Positions 1 to 6,974 of a stretch of 21,088 nucleotides of DNA are shown here, in pieces. The translations under genes were made by a program, and so were the position numbers. The number at the start of each line of letters is the position of its first letter. Within the stretch, counting starts at the first letter, position 1. A model generated the notes under the pieces. That model was not told the origin of the DNA. It saw nothing but the letters and a program-made list of their open reading frames with translations, and ran no database searches. The stretch is from the IMG/VR virus record IMGVR_UViG_3300035703_000446, positions 1 to 21,088 of that record. One strand, 5' to 3'. Source of the stretch: a virus.

Positions 1-20
1 GGGATGAGGGCTTGCCACAT
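1..20 (-). CDS. start of another lysis-region gene (partial, runs off the left edge)
   Basis: An ATG at 20 is preceded by AAGGAG with 7-nt spacing (minus strand), 11 nt after the endolysin stop. Only M-W-Q-A-L-I can be read before the edge. Small membrane proteins of phage lysis cassettes, such as 3-TM holin-like proteins, often begin MWQAL, but six residues cannot establish that. The strong SD and matching operon spacing make it a real gene start. Confidence 0.55.
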
Positions 21-31
21 GGTCGTGCTCC

Positions 32-415
32 TTATGCAGGGTAGGATTTATGGGGCAACTGGAAATGCGGCCCGTCCTTGAAGGTGCGCCAGTCCCCACC
101 CCATTCGATGGGCACGTTCAACTCGGCTGCGGCTGTTTTCATCGCCTTGGCAATCTGGTGGTAAAGCGGCCAGTCCCAGCGCACCTCACCGTCCACCCAA
201 GCGCCAAGATCGACCGCATGGCCTGTGATGTGGCGGGAGTTCAGCGTCTGGCTGGCACCAGCTTCTTTCAACACCTTCTGGCGCTCTGGGGTGCGCAGCC
301 CTTCGAGCACAGCGAAGTCAACGGTCGTGATTTCGATGGCATGCTCGACGACCTTGACCAGATCGGGGTGCACGCCTTTCATCCTGTCTTTGGAGCGCTG
401 CGAGAGCTTGAACAT
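32..415 (-). CDS. endolysin, L-alanyl-D-glutamate peptidase type (M15/VanY-like)
   Basis: A 127-aa zinc peptidase expected to cleave the stem peptide of peptidoglycan at host lysis. The M15 signature is present: an Arg in LEGLRTPERQ near residue 41, the metal-binding SRHITGHAVDL (H62, D69), and the closing GPHFQL (H117). Residues WGGDW (about 105-109) lie where the family has its catalytic acid region. There is no signal peptide or wall-binding domain. Length fits the single-domain T5-type lysins of phages of Gram-negative hosts. ATG 415 abuts the stop of the holin-like gene. Another start with a good SD lies 11 nt after its stop. Confidence 0.93.
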   Translation of the reverse strand: MFKLSQRSKDRMKGVHPDLVKVVEHAIEITTVDFAVLEGLRTPERQKVLKEAGASQTLNSRHITGHAVDLGAWVDGEVRWDWPLYHQIAKAMKTAAAELNVPIEWGGDWRTFKDGPHFQLPHKSYPA

Positions 416-667
416 TTATTTGTCCGCCTTGTTGTCGATCTTCTCTTCAATGTGGTCGAGCTTCTGGAAGATGCGGTTTAGCGCATCATCGAATGACTCA
501 CGCTTGACGTAGTTGCCTGCCACCAGCACTTCGATGTTGGCGACCTTCTCGGCCAGCCTGGTGTCTGCGCGTTGCAGGTCTTTGACCGCCTGCCACACCG
601 CATTCAACAAGAAACCGATCAGACCGCCGAACCCTGCCAACAGCCAATTGATGATTGTTTGATCCAT
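416..667 (-). CDS. small membrane protein, putative holin-like
   Basis: An 83-aa protein with one N-terminal transmembrane segment (about residues 5-25: IINWLLAGFGGLIGFLLNAV). An amphipathic coiled coil follows: QAVKDLQRADTRLAEKVANI, then FDDALNRIFQKLDHIEEKID, ending KADK. Proteins of this shape often lie beside the endolysin in phage lysis cassettes and may act as holins or lysis regulators. With a single TM span, holin function is not proven by sequence. There is no clear SD before ATG 667. Its TAA is immediately followed by the endolysin ATG, so the two are likely coupled. Confidence 0.75.
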   Translation of the reverse strand: MDQTIINWLLAGFGGLIGFLLNAVWQAVKDLQRADTRLAEKVANIEVLVAGNYVKRESFDDALNRIFQKLDHIEEKIDNKADK

Positions 668-685
668 GTTGGTGTTCGGTGTTGG

Positions 686-1060
686 TTAGGAGAAAACTGA
701 CGCTTGTACAAATTGCAAATCTGCAGCTGCGTTTGAGTTATTAAATGTAGTCATTCTGAAAGTAGAAGTTGTTTGAGCTGCTGCAGCAGAGACCATCAAC
801 CAACGACCACCAGCACCAGATTCAGCACATGATCCAGAAATAGCATAATTCGCATCACTCATCGCACTCGTAAAGTTGACCGTATAGTCCCCTGTCCCGT
901 TGTCAGTAATCGACGAGACATTGAACGCACGACGAATGGCGACTGTGCCTGTTCCGTTGAAGTTCACCCACGCTTTGGCCGAGCCATCCACGACCGTATC
1001 GGTCGGGACAGTCTTGCTGCCTGCTAAGTTGGAGAGCGTTGTTGCTTTGATTGTGGACAA
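686..1060 (-). CDS. short fibre-tip-like protein, paralogue 3 (TTG start)
   Basis: A 124-aa protein starting MSTIKATTLSNLAGSKTVPT, an N-terminus typical of phage fibre proteins. The start codon is TTG at 1060, supported by an AGGAG SD 7 nt upstream; no ATG or GTG fits that N-terminus. The shared core is at residues 30-72: AWVNFNGTGTVAIR, RAFNVSSITDNGTGDYTVNF, MSDANY. The C-terminal part is unique (SCAESGAGGRWLMVSAAAAQ, TSTFRMTTFNNSNAAADLQF, ending VQASVFS). It has a longer linker before the core than the other copies. It is the last gene before the lysis genes. Weak initiation at TTG may make it the least expressed copy. Confidence 0.82.
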   Translation of the reverse strand: MSTIKATTLSNLAGSKTVPTDTVVDGSAKAWVNFNGTGTVAIRRAFNVSSITDNGTGDYTVNFTSAMSDANYAISGSCAESGAGGRWLMVSAAAAQTTSTFRMTTFNNSNAAADLQFVQASVFS

Positions 1061-1072
1061 TTTTTCTCTCCT

Positions 1073-1447
1073 TTAGCGGAAGATGGAGACGGAGAAGAAT
1101 GAGCAATCTTCTCGCTGAAGATTTCTAACACCGTCAGCCACGCCTTGGGCAATACGCACTGCTGTGGTAGTAGGACTAGCCAGTTCGTCCGCAAGCCTTG
1201 ATATATTAATTAGCGAGGTGTTTACACTGCTTCTATTCGTGTTTATTACAGTTGCATAATTAGCATCCGGCATCGCGGTCGTAAAGTTCACCGTGTAATC
1301 GCCAGTGCCGTTATCCGTGATGCTGGATACGTTCCCACTCGCACGAATCGCTACAGTGCCAGTGCCGTTGAAGTTTACCCAAGCACGGCACTTATAGTTC
1401 TCAGTGCCATCAGGGTTCAACCACTGATTAAACTTTGCCGTGCTCAT
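1073..1447 (-). CDS. short fibre-tip-like protein, paralogue 2
   Basis: A 124-aa protein starting MSTAKFNQWLNPDGTENYKC. The core shared with its two relatives is at residues 22-64: AWVNFNGTGTVAIR, ASGNVSSITDNGTGDYTVNF and MPDANY. The last 60 residues are unique (NTNRSSVNTSLINISRLADE, then VADGVRNLQREDCSFFSVSI ending FR). By eye the core DNA (1256-1384) differs from the corresponding segments of the others at many third positions although the protein is nearly identical, which points to old duplication with selection on the fold. Single Cys residues at 20 and near 114 are specific to this copy. Receptor binding is inferred. Confidence 0.82.
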   Translation of the reverse strand: MSTAKFNQWLNPDGTENYKCRAWVNFNGTGTVAIRASGNVSSITDNGTGDYTVNFTTAMPDANYATVINTNRSSVNTSLINISRLADELASPTTTAVRIAQGVADGVRNLQREDCSFFSVSIFR

Positions 1448-1450
1448 GAT

Positions 1451-1681
1451 TTACAGCCCTTCAACGATGGTTTTCAGCGCACCCACATCAGCGGCTGCGT
1501 CGATCTGGTTTTGCACCTCGGCATACTTGGCACGCACAGCCTGACGAGCAGCCTCAGCAGCAGCGGCCTCAGAGGGAATAGTGGCCTTCACATCCAGAGG
1601 AGCAAACTCGGCTGCACGGGCAGCGCGGCGCTTGTCATGGGCGATGGTCTTGGCTTTGTCGATGTTGATTGCGATAGGCAT
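1451..1681 (-). CDS. probable tail-fibre assembly protein, C-terminal part
   Basis: A 76-aa helical protein: MPIAINIDKAKTIAHDKRRA, ARAAEFAPLDVKATIPSEAA, then Ala/Glu-rich helices (AEAARQAVRAKYAEVQNQID) to the end. The NIDKAKxIxHxxRRxAR pattern and the following EFxPxD are typical of the C-terminal helical part of phage tail-fibre assembly or chaperone-like proteins. ATG 1681 has an AAGGAG SD and starts 11 nt after the previous gene. The stop is 3 nt from the start of fibre paralogue 2. It is probably the partner of the 61-aa product; this is inferred from adjacency and from joined versions elsewhere. Confidence 0.8.
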   Translation of the reverse strand: MPIAINIDKAKTIAHDKRRAARAAEFAPLDVKATIPSEAAAAEAARQAVRAKYAEVQNQIDAAADVGALKTIVEGL

Positions 1682-1692
1682 TTGATTGCTCC

Positions 1693-1878
1693 TTATTCAG
1701 AGTAAGTCCAGGCATCACGGAAAGTGCGATCGGATGGAATGTCCTCGACAGCAACAACCTGATACGGCTTGCCAGCAGGCACGGCCTTGAGCACGTCCTC
1801 AAGAGCGACGCCGGGTGCTGGTACGACGATTGCGACTCCGCCTTCGTCATTCGGGTAGATGATGCGTTGGTTTTCCAT
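1693..1878 (-). CDS. probable tail-fibre assembly protein, N-terminal part
   Basis: A 61-aa protein: MENQRIIYPNDEGGVAIVVP, APGVALEDVLKAVPAGKPYQ, VVAVEDIPSDRTFRDAWTYS and a final Glu. The pattern Y-x-N-D-x-G-G-V-A followed by P-A-G-x-P-Y and D-R-T-F-R-x-A-W is common in small phage proteins beside tail-fibre genes. In some phages, as I recall, it is joined to a domain like that of the next gene, giving a two-part fibre-assembly factor. ATG 1878 has an AAGGAG SD. It lies between fibre paralogues 1 and 2, so it may help them fold or attach. No catalytic motif is visible. Confidence 0.8.
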   Translation of the reverse strand: MENQRIIYPNDEGGVAIVVPAPGVALEDVLKAVPAGKPYQVVAVEDIPSDRTFRDAWTYSE

Positions 1879-1907
1879 TTGGGTTTCTCCTTGGGTGAAT
1901 GGATGGG

Positions 1908-2255
1908 TTAGCGGAAGATGGCGACATGCACTAAAGCAGAATCAACGGCTGCTGCGGTTATCGGGTTGTTGGTTAATACTTGTGAACTAGACGCTGACAC
2001 AGTTGAATAAGCTATTGTGTCATTTGCTGTGTTTGCCGTAGACTGTGTCGATTCAGCTATAGCAGAATAATTCGCATCCACCATCGCTGTCGTGAAGTTG
2101 ACTGTGTAATTGCCCGTTCCATTGTCCGTGATGCTGGAAACATTAAACGACGCACGAATGGCCACCGTCCCTGTGCCATTAAAGTTGACCCACGCTTTGA
2201 CTGCGTTACCGCCTGCTGTATCAAAATTGTCGCTACCGCGAATAGTTGATGGCAT
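1908..2255 (-). CDS. short fibre-tip-like protein, paralogue 1
   Basis: A 115-aa protein, first of three related ones in transcription order. After a short N-terminus (MPSTIRGSDNFDTAGGNAVK) comes the shared core at residues 21-63: AWVNFNGTGTVAIR, ASFNVSSITDNGTGNYTVNF and MVDANY. The rest (about 52 aa, Thr/Ser/Ala-rich, ending DSALVHVAIFR) is unlike the other two except for the final hydrophobic strand. The core is common in phage and environmental virus tail proteins and reads as a small beta-sandwich. It follows the tailspike-like adaptor by 12 nt with a GGAGAAAAG SD. Function as a receptor-binding or fibre-tip subunit is inferred from position and the constant/variable layout. Confidence 0.82.
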   Translation of the reverse strand: MPSTIRGSDNFDTAGGNAVKAWVNFNGTGTVAIRASFNVSSITDNGTGNYTVNFTTAMVDANYSAIAESTQSTANTANDTIAYSTVSASSSQVLTNNPITAAAVDSALVHVAIFR

Positions 2256-2267
2256 GTTCTTTTCTCC

Positions 2268-3122
2268 TTAAACCACTGTCCAAGTGCTGCCACTCGGTAC
2301 GGTCACGGTAATTCCACTGTTGATCGTCACAGGCCCGGCGGTCATCGCGTTCTTGCCAGAGGTGATCGTGTAGTCGTTGGTCACGGTCTGGTCGTTCTCA
2401 AAGAAGATTTTATTCGACCCACCCCCTGTTGCGCCACCCCCAGAGCTGGAAAGACCAACGCTGCGGAACTCGGTGCCAGAGCAGACGATGAAGCAAGACT
2501 GGCCAGCGGCCAAAATCAAGGTCGATGCACCGTCGATGGTCTCGCCACCGTTGGGGTCGATGGTGATCGAGCCAACGCCCACGTTGACCACACCGAAGGC
2601 GAAGCCATCGCCAAGCGTAGCCGCTGCAGTCAGCGACAGCGTCCACGTGCCAGTGCTGTTGAACACCTTGCCTCGGTCGCCTGTGACGACCGTGTAAGCG
2701 CCCGAGAGCGCAGTCGTGTCAGAGGCCAGTGCGCCAAGATTCAAGAGGGCTGCGGCCTGCGTCGTGCCACCCGTGCCACCTTGGTTCAGCGGTACCGTGC
2801 CTGCGATCAGCGAGAAGTTGATGCGCTCGGTTGCGTTGAGCGACTGGAACACCAGCGTGCTGTTCTTGTTCTTCACGGCCACCGAGTAGTCGGTCGCGTC
2901 CACATAGATCGAGGCAGGCGAGCCGCTTCGCATCGGGTAGCCACCCAGCGTGCGCACAGGCTGCGAGGCGGGAATGGTCAGCGCGGCATCCCAGTAGATG
3001 GCCTGTGGGTTGGCTTCTGCTGGCAGGCCAGCCGTGCCGATGTAGATGTAGCCATCCTCCAGCGGCTGGCCATCGCGGTCTGTGAAGATCGCAAACGGCG
3101 AGTAAACGGACAATGCGGACAT
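2268..3122 (-). CDS. tail protein with P22-tailspike-like head-binding domain, no catalytic domain
   Basis: A 284-aa protein. Residues 8-108 resemble the P22 tailspike (gp9) head-binding domain: PFAIFTDRDGQPLEDGYIYI corresponds to the P22 pattern VAFSDGKPVANGKIYIG, followed by ALTIPASQPVRTLGGYP and DYSVAVKNKNSTLVFQ. A fibre-type motif (VPLNQGGTGGTTQAAALLNL) covers about 109-130. The C-terminal part is short beta-strand repeats with a Gly/Ser hinge (SSSGGGATGGGS, about 225-236) and a strand-rich end (TVTNDYTITSGKNAMTAGP, then VTVPSGSTWTVV). P22 gp9 has 666 aa; the endorhamnosidase beta-helix is absent here. It probably anchors at the tail and carries or connects to other receptor-binding parts. 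The start overlaps the preceding stop. Confidence 0.88.
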   Translation of the reverse strand: MSALSVYSPFAIFTDRDGQPLEDGYIYIGTAGLPAEANPQAIYWDAALTIPASQPVRTLGGYPMRSGSPASIYVDATDYSVAVKNKNSTLVFQSLNATERINFSLIAGTVPLNQGGTGGTTQAAALLNLGALASDTTALSGAYTVVTGDRGKVFNSTGTWTLSLTAAATLGDGFAFGVVNVGVGSITIDPNGGETIDGASTLILAAGQSCFIVCSGTEFRSVGLSSSGGGATGGGSNKIFFENDQTVTNDYTITSGKNAMTAGPVTINSGITVTVPSGSTWTVV

Positions 3123-5590
3123 TATTGGTTCTCCTGATCAAATTGGCGCTCGGTCTGCAGAGCATTGACAATCCACTGCTCCAGCTTGCCGGGGTCGCGG
3201 GGGAGGTTCGCGGCCTTTGCAAAATTCATGAAAGATTGTGACATGGATAGGCGCTTGATGGCCTCTTTGCTTGGGTCGGCTTTGGTCGCAGCTTCGATGG
3301 CCAGCTTCTGGAACTCGTCGCTGGCAAAGAGCTTGCCTGCAGCGTCGATCGCATCTTTCTTGCCACTGGACAAGGCGTTCATGATGCCGGTCGTAGCGGC
3401 GGCTGCGATGGGGCCACCGCCAGATGCAGCCACTCCTGTGGTCACCGCCTTGCCCAAGGTACTTTCCATGACCTTGCCGACCAGACCCTCGGCCTTCATC
3501 GACTCGACCAGCGCCTGGTTCGCTTTACCCGTTGTCAGCACATTGGCGCGAGCCTCGGTGATGCGCTTGGACACCTCGTACAGGTCGCGCATGGTCTTGT
3601 GCGCCTCTGGGCCAAGAATCTTCACGACCTGCGCATAGACCGGCGAGTTGGCACGCAGCTTGGGATAGATGTCGGCAAACTCAGAGAAGCCAAAACCACC
3701 GCGCTCGGCACCGCGAGAAGATCGCGTGATTGAGGCCAACGCAGTGGCCACCGTTTCGCGCTTGAGATCATCGGGCACCAGCTTCATGAGCTTGGCAAAA
3801 TCTGCCGAGTCGCCCTTGGCAGCGCCGGTCAAAGCCGAGCGCATCTTGTTGGCAATGCTGCCTTCCACATCCTCACCGAATGCGTTGATGATGCGCTTGC
3901 CCAGCGCACGCTCCTTGGCGTAGAGCAGGTTCGCACCGCGCAACTCTTGACGCAGAGCCTCGCCACCAACCTCGCCAACTGCTGTCAGTTGGTCGTCAGC
4001 CAGCGCAGCGTACAGGCGCTTGAGCGCACCGGCTTCCATGTTGCCGTAGGGCGATTCTTTGCCAGATACAGCCTGACCGATCAGGTTCTTCTCGCGCATC
4101 AGTCGACCGTAGGTCACATCCCCGTCTTGCAGCATTTTCAGGAGCTTCTTCTCCTGTGCGGACAGGCCACCTTCACCGACCTCGGTGATGATGTCGTCGA
4201 GCGTCTGCTGCAGCTTGGGCATGGTCACGACTGACTGCTTGGGAACAGCCAGGTTGACCCGGTCGTAAATCTTGCCAGCCTCTGTGGACAAGTCGTTGCG
4301 GGTCTTGACCAGCGAGTCGCGCACCTTTTGCGATACCACGCCGGGGGCTACTGTGCCCTCGACGAAGGTGGTGTCGAACTGCTTGATCACATCGTCGGCT
4401 TTGTCCACGGCCTTGCTGACTGTGGTGCGCCATGCGGCCTCAGCCTCAGAGCCTGCAGCCGAACGGGTCAGGCCCACGGCGGCACGCACCTGCGGGTTGT
4501 CGCTGAACACGTCGAATGGCAACTCCAGCCCCAGACGGTCGGCAGCGGCCTTGGCCTCTGGGTTGACTGCGGCCAGATCAGCCAGGCGGTCGCGTGCGGC
4601 CTGCGACCCCATGCCTTTGCCCGATGCCTTGCGCACCAAGTCGCCCACTTCCTCGAAGGCCTCTGTGGTCGTGGCTGCGGCGGCAGGAGCGACCGTAGGG
4701 GCGGATGCGGGGGCTGCGGCGGGTGCAGGTGCCACCGGAGGCACAACGGCCTGATCTGCGGCCTGCACGACGGTCGTGGCAGGTGGTGTGACGGGGGCAG
4801 CGGCAGGGGCGGCAGGTGCAGGCTTTGCACGGCCTGTGACCTGCTTCACGGCCTGCACGACTTTGGGGGCTTGCTGGGCAAGCAACTGGCCACCTGCGCC
4901 TGTTACGCCTGCCAGTGCAACCTCTTTTGTATCAAACTCGCCACCGGTCGCTGCTTGTGTCGTTTCAATGGCTGCCTGCGTGCCAGCGCCTGCCAAGCCT
5001 GCGCCTGCCAGCGTTCGAGCACGGCCTGCTGGGGTAAACGACAAGATGCCACCCAAGGCGCGGGGAATGTCCCCCACCGAGAATCCGGGCGGGATGGCGT
5101 ACTCTTTCTGATCGATTGACGAGCGCAAGATGAAGTTGCCCTTAGCATCCTGACGCACTTGCACGCCGGGAAAGTTGGCCTGCAGAATCTGCACCGTTTC
5201 TTTCGGATTGCTGACAAGCGTGCCGAGGGCAGTTTTCAGGCTGGCCACGCTCAGTTGATTCAACTCAGGCATGCCAGTCCACTCGGGCATGGTCTGCGTC
5301 TCAGTTGTGGCGCGTTGCGTACCAGTTACGCTTTCGACCAACCCGGCAAAGAAGCCTTGTTCTGGTTTTTTGCCAGTAATCAAATCGCTGAGAGTTTGGT
5401 CAGAAACTTTATCACCACCAAACATAGTTGTTTCACGATCTGCTGTAACAACTACTTCTGGAAGTGATCTTTCGCCACCGCCAGCCCGAATCTTGGCCAC
5501 GCGCTCCTTTAACTCAGGCGCGTCTGGCGGGACGTTGTCCGGGATGTTGTCGATGGTGATGCCATCTTTTGTGGTGATCGAGTAGGGCAT
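3122..5590 (-). CDS. DNA-ejection protein, P22 gp16-like position
   Basis: An 822-aa protein, longer than P22 gp16 (609 aa). The N-terminus MPYSITTKDGITIDNIPDNV recurs in large phage internal proteins. Residues 165-240 contain Gly/Ala-rich hydrophobic stretches (AIPPGFSVGDIPRALGGILS, LAGAGLAGAG) that could enter a membrane. A Pro/Ala/Val linker spans about 255-308. The remainder is mostly helical (LRQELRGANLLYAKERALGK, LMKLVPDDLKRETVATALA, ILGPEAHKTMRDLYEVSKR), with a second Gly/Ala-rich segment near 725-755 (TTGVAASGGGPIAAAATTGI). It is expected inside the capsid and ejected with DNA as the third ejection protein. I see no lysozyme or lytic transglycosylase motif. Its TAA overlaps the next ATG (TAATG at 3122). 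Confidence 0.85.
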   Translation of the reverse strand: MPYSITTKDGITIDNIPDNVPPDAPELKERVAKIRAGGGERSLPEVVVTADRETTMFGGDKVSDQTLSDLITGKKPEQGFFAGLVESVTGTQRATTETQTMPEWTGMPELNQLSVASLKTALGTLVSNPKETVQILQANFPGVQVRQDAKGNFILRSSIDQKEYAIPPGFSVGDIPRALGGILSFTPAGRARTLAGAGLAGAGTQAAIETTQAATGGEFDTKEVALAGVTGAGGQLLAQQAPKVVQAVKQVTGRAKPAPAAPAAAPVTPPATTVVQAADQAVVPPVAPAPAAAPASAPTVAPAAAATTTEAFEEVGDLVRKASGKGMGSQAARDRLADLAAVNPEAKAAADRLGLELPFDVFSDNPQVRAAVGLTRSAAGSEAEAAWRTTVSKAVDKADDVIKQFDTTFVEGTVAPGVVSQKVRDSLVKTRNDLSTEAGKIYDRVNLAVPKQSVVTMPKLQQTLDDIITEVGEGGLSAQEKKLLKMLQDGDVTYGRLMREKNLIGQAVSGKESPYGNMEAGALKRLYAALADDQLTAVGEVGGEALRQELRGANLLYAKERALGKRIINAFGEDVEGSIANKMRSALTGAAKGDSADFAKLMKLVPDDLKRETVATALASITRSSRGAERGGFGFSEFADIYPKLRANSPVYAQVVKILGPEAHKTMRDLYEVSKRITEARANVLTTGKANQALVESMKAEGLVGKVMESTLGKAVTTGVAASGGGPIAAAATTGIMNALSSGKKDAIDAAGKLFASDEFQKLAIEAATKADPSKEAIKRLSMSQSFMNFAKAANLPRDPGKLEQWIVNALQTERQFDQENQ

Positions 5591-5591
5591 A

Positions 5592-6974
5592 TTAGTAATC
5601 TACCTTGACATTTTTTTGACCAGGCGTACCACTTGGCGGCCCTTCTTGACCAGTGTAGAAAATGTTTTGTTCGTTCAAGCCATAGCCTTTTGCAATCCTA
5701 CCAAGACCGTCTCTTACAACCTTTTCTTGTTCAGCAGCCGATTGATACAGCTTATCTGCTTGACCCTTGAAGGCCTTGCGTTGGCCAGCATTCAAGCGCT
5801 CACCGCTGATGACACGGTTGTATAAGTTTGTGACTCGCTCCGGGACGCCAGCGGCGTTCTGCGCAGTGGCAAATTCACCTTCGCGCACAACAGAGCCAGG
5901 GTCGAGCATCTTCATGTATCCAAATATCAGTGACAGGTCGCCCACGGCGCTGTCCTCGGATACCTTGACTCGACCATAGGCCGCCTTCACATCCTGATAA
6001 GTCTTGGTCTGGTCGTTGTATTCCTTGCGCAGATTTCGCTCGGCTTCTGGGCGTTTGTCGGCAGGAATGATGCCCGCGGCAATCTGCTTTGCCTCTGCTT
6101 GTGCGCGTGCAGCATCTGCACCAGACTTGGCAGCGGCAGCGTCCGATGCGCGACGAGCAGCCTTTGCAGATTCGATTTGAGCATTAGTTAGTTTTAGTTC
6201 AGCACCAAACTTCTCAGGAGCAAATTTTGCCTCGGCTTTCTTAATGATCAATTCAGCTTCGAGTTTGTCCAGTTCGGACTTAAATTTCTGAGGCGCGTTT
6301 TTCGCCTCTTCTTTCTTGATAATGAGTTCTTGCTCTGCTTTTTCGACTTCTCTTTCAAGTTTCGTCAACTCAAGAGGTGCCTTTGTAACTTTGCGCTTTT
6401 CCTCTTCGGCAGCGCGTTTTTCTGTTTCAATCTTGCCGCGCAACTCTTGGTACTTGTCCGGCCCCATGGCAGCGACAAGCGACAAGTTGGTGCTGACCTT
6501 GGCTGCGTCTGGGTTGGTGTCAATGATGCCCAGCAGCACTTCCTGCTTCTTGGCCTCGTCCTCGCGGCCCGAGTTGCGCAGGGCAGTGATGCGCTCATTG
6601 ACCAGATTCTTGGCCATGTCAGGCTGGCCACCTTCAAGCGCGAACAGCACCTGAGAGCCGTAGGTGATCTCGTTGTTCTTTTGCTCACCGCTGAGAACGC
6701 TCCAAGACTTCTCAAGGTCTTTGCTCAAGGATGGGTACTTGATCATCAACTCGGTGAAGTCGGTCGCGGTTGCGTTGGGCTTCTTGGACAGCGCGGCCAA
6801 TTCGCCCTGCATGCTTTGCATCTGGGCGAGTTTTTCCTGATTGAGCTTTGCCTCTGCCTCGGCAGCTTGCTGTTTGGACACGAACGATGCCATGCCAAGG
6901 GCGGTTTCCACGCCCTTCATGGTTGAGCCAAATGGGTCTGTTTGCTGGAATGTGTAGTTGAAGGGCTGTGCCAT
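5592..6974 (-). CDS. DNA-ejection protein, P22 gp20-like position, with coiled-coil repeats
   Basis: A 460-aa protein (P22 gp20 is 471 aa). The N-terminus (QTDPFGSTMKGVETALGMAS) is followed by helical Gln/Glu/Lys-rich sequence. Residues about 198-265 are a highly charged coiled coil with repeated units spaced 25 aa apart (ELIIKKEEAKNAPQKFKSEL and ELIIKKAEAKFAPEKFGAEL). A conserved domain follows at about 315-410: QTKTYQDVKAAYGRVKVSED, GDLSLIFGYMKMLDPGSVV, REGEFATAQNAAGVPERV, and AGQRKAFKGQADKLY. That domain recurs in phage DNA-transfer proteins. The end is Gly/Pro-rich. It is predicted to be an internal virion protein ejected with the genome. One base separates its stop from the next ATG. Confidence 0.85.
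   Translation of the reverse strand: MAQPFNYTFQQTDPFGSTMKGVETALGMASFVSKQQAAEAEAKLNQEKLAQMQSMQGELAALSKKPNATATDFTELMIKYPSLSKDLEKSWSVLSGEQKNNEITYGSQVLFALEGGQPDMAKNLVNERITALRNSGREDEAKKQEVLLGIIDTNPDAAKVSTNLSLVAAMGPDKYQELRGKIETEKRAAEEEKRKVTKAPLELTKLEREVEKAEQELIIKKEEAKNAPQKFKSELDKLEAELIIKKAEAKFAPEKFGAELKLTNAQIESAKAARRASDAAAAKSGADAARAQAEAKQIAAGIIPADKRPEAERNLRKEYNDQTKTYQDVKAAYGRVKVSEDSAVGDLSLIFGYMKMLDPGSVVREGEFATAQNAAGVPERVTNLYNRVISGERLNAGQRKAFKGQADKLYQSAAEQEKVVRDGLGRIAKGYGLNEQNIFYTGQEGPPSGTPGQKNVKVDY
6186..6386 (-). repeat. in-gene coiled-coil repeats, period about 25 codons
   Basis: Within the gp20-like gene, residues 214-238 and 239-263 are near-copies built on ELIIKKxEAKxAPxKFxxEL. A degenerate earlier unit begins at KAPLELTKLE (about residue 198). 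By eye this stretch is more AT-rich than the genes on both sides. The unit keeps the heptad-like pattern of a long helix, so copy number could change without breaking the frame. Confidence 0.7.

Noticed and set aside
845-2195. CRISPR-like or regulatory DNA repeats at the three conserved cores
   Set aside because: The similarity lies in the protein, with many third-position differences in the DNA; the segments are in-frame coding sequence.
686-2255. Diversity-generating retroelement at the fibre modules
   Set aside because: No reverse transcriptase gene or adenine-biased template repeat is visible, and the variable parts differ over their whole length rather than at scattered codons.
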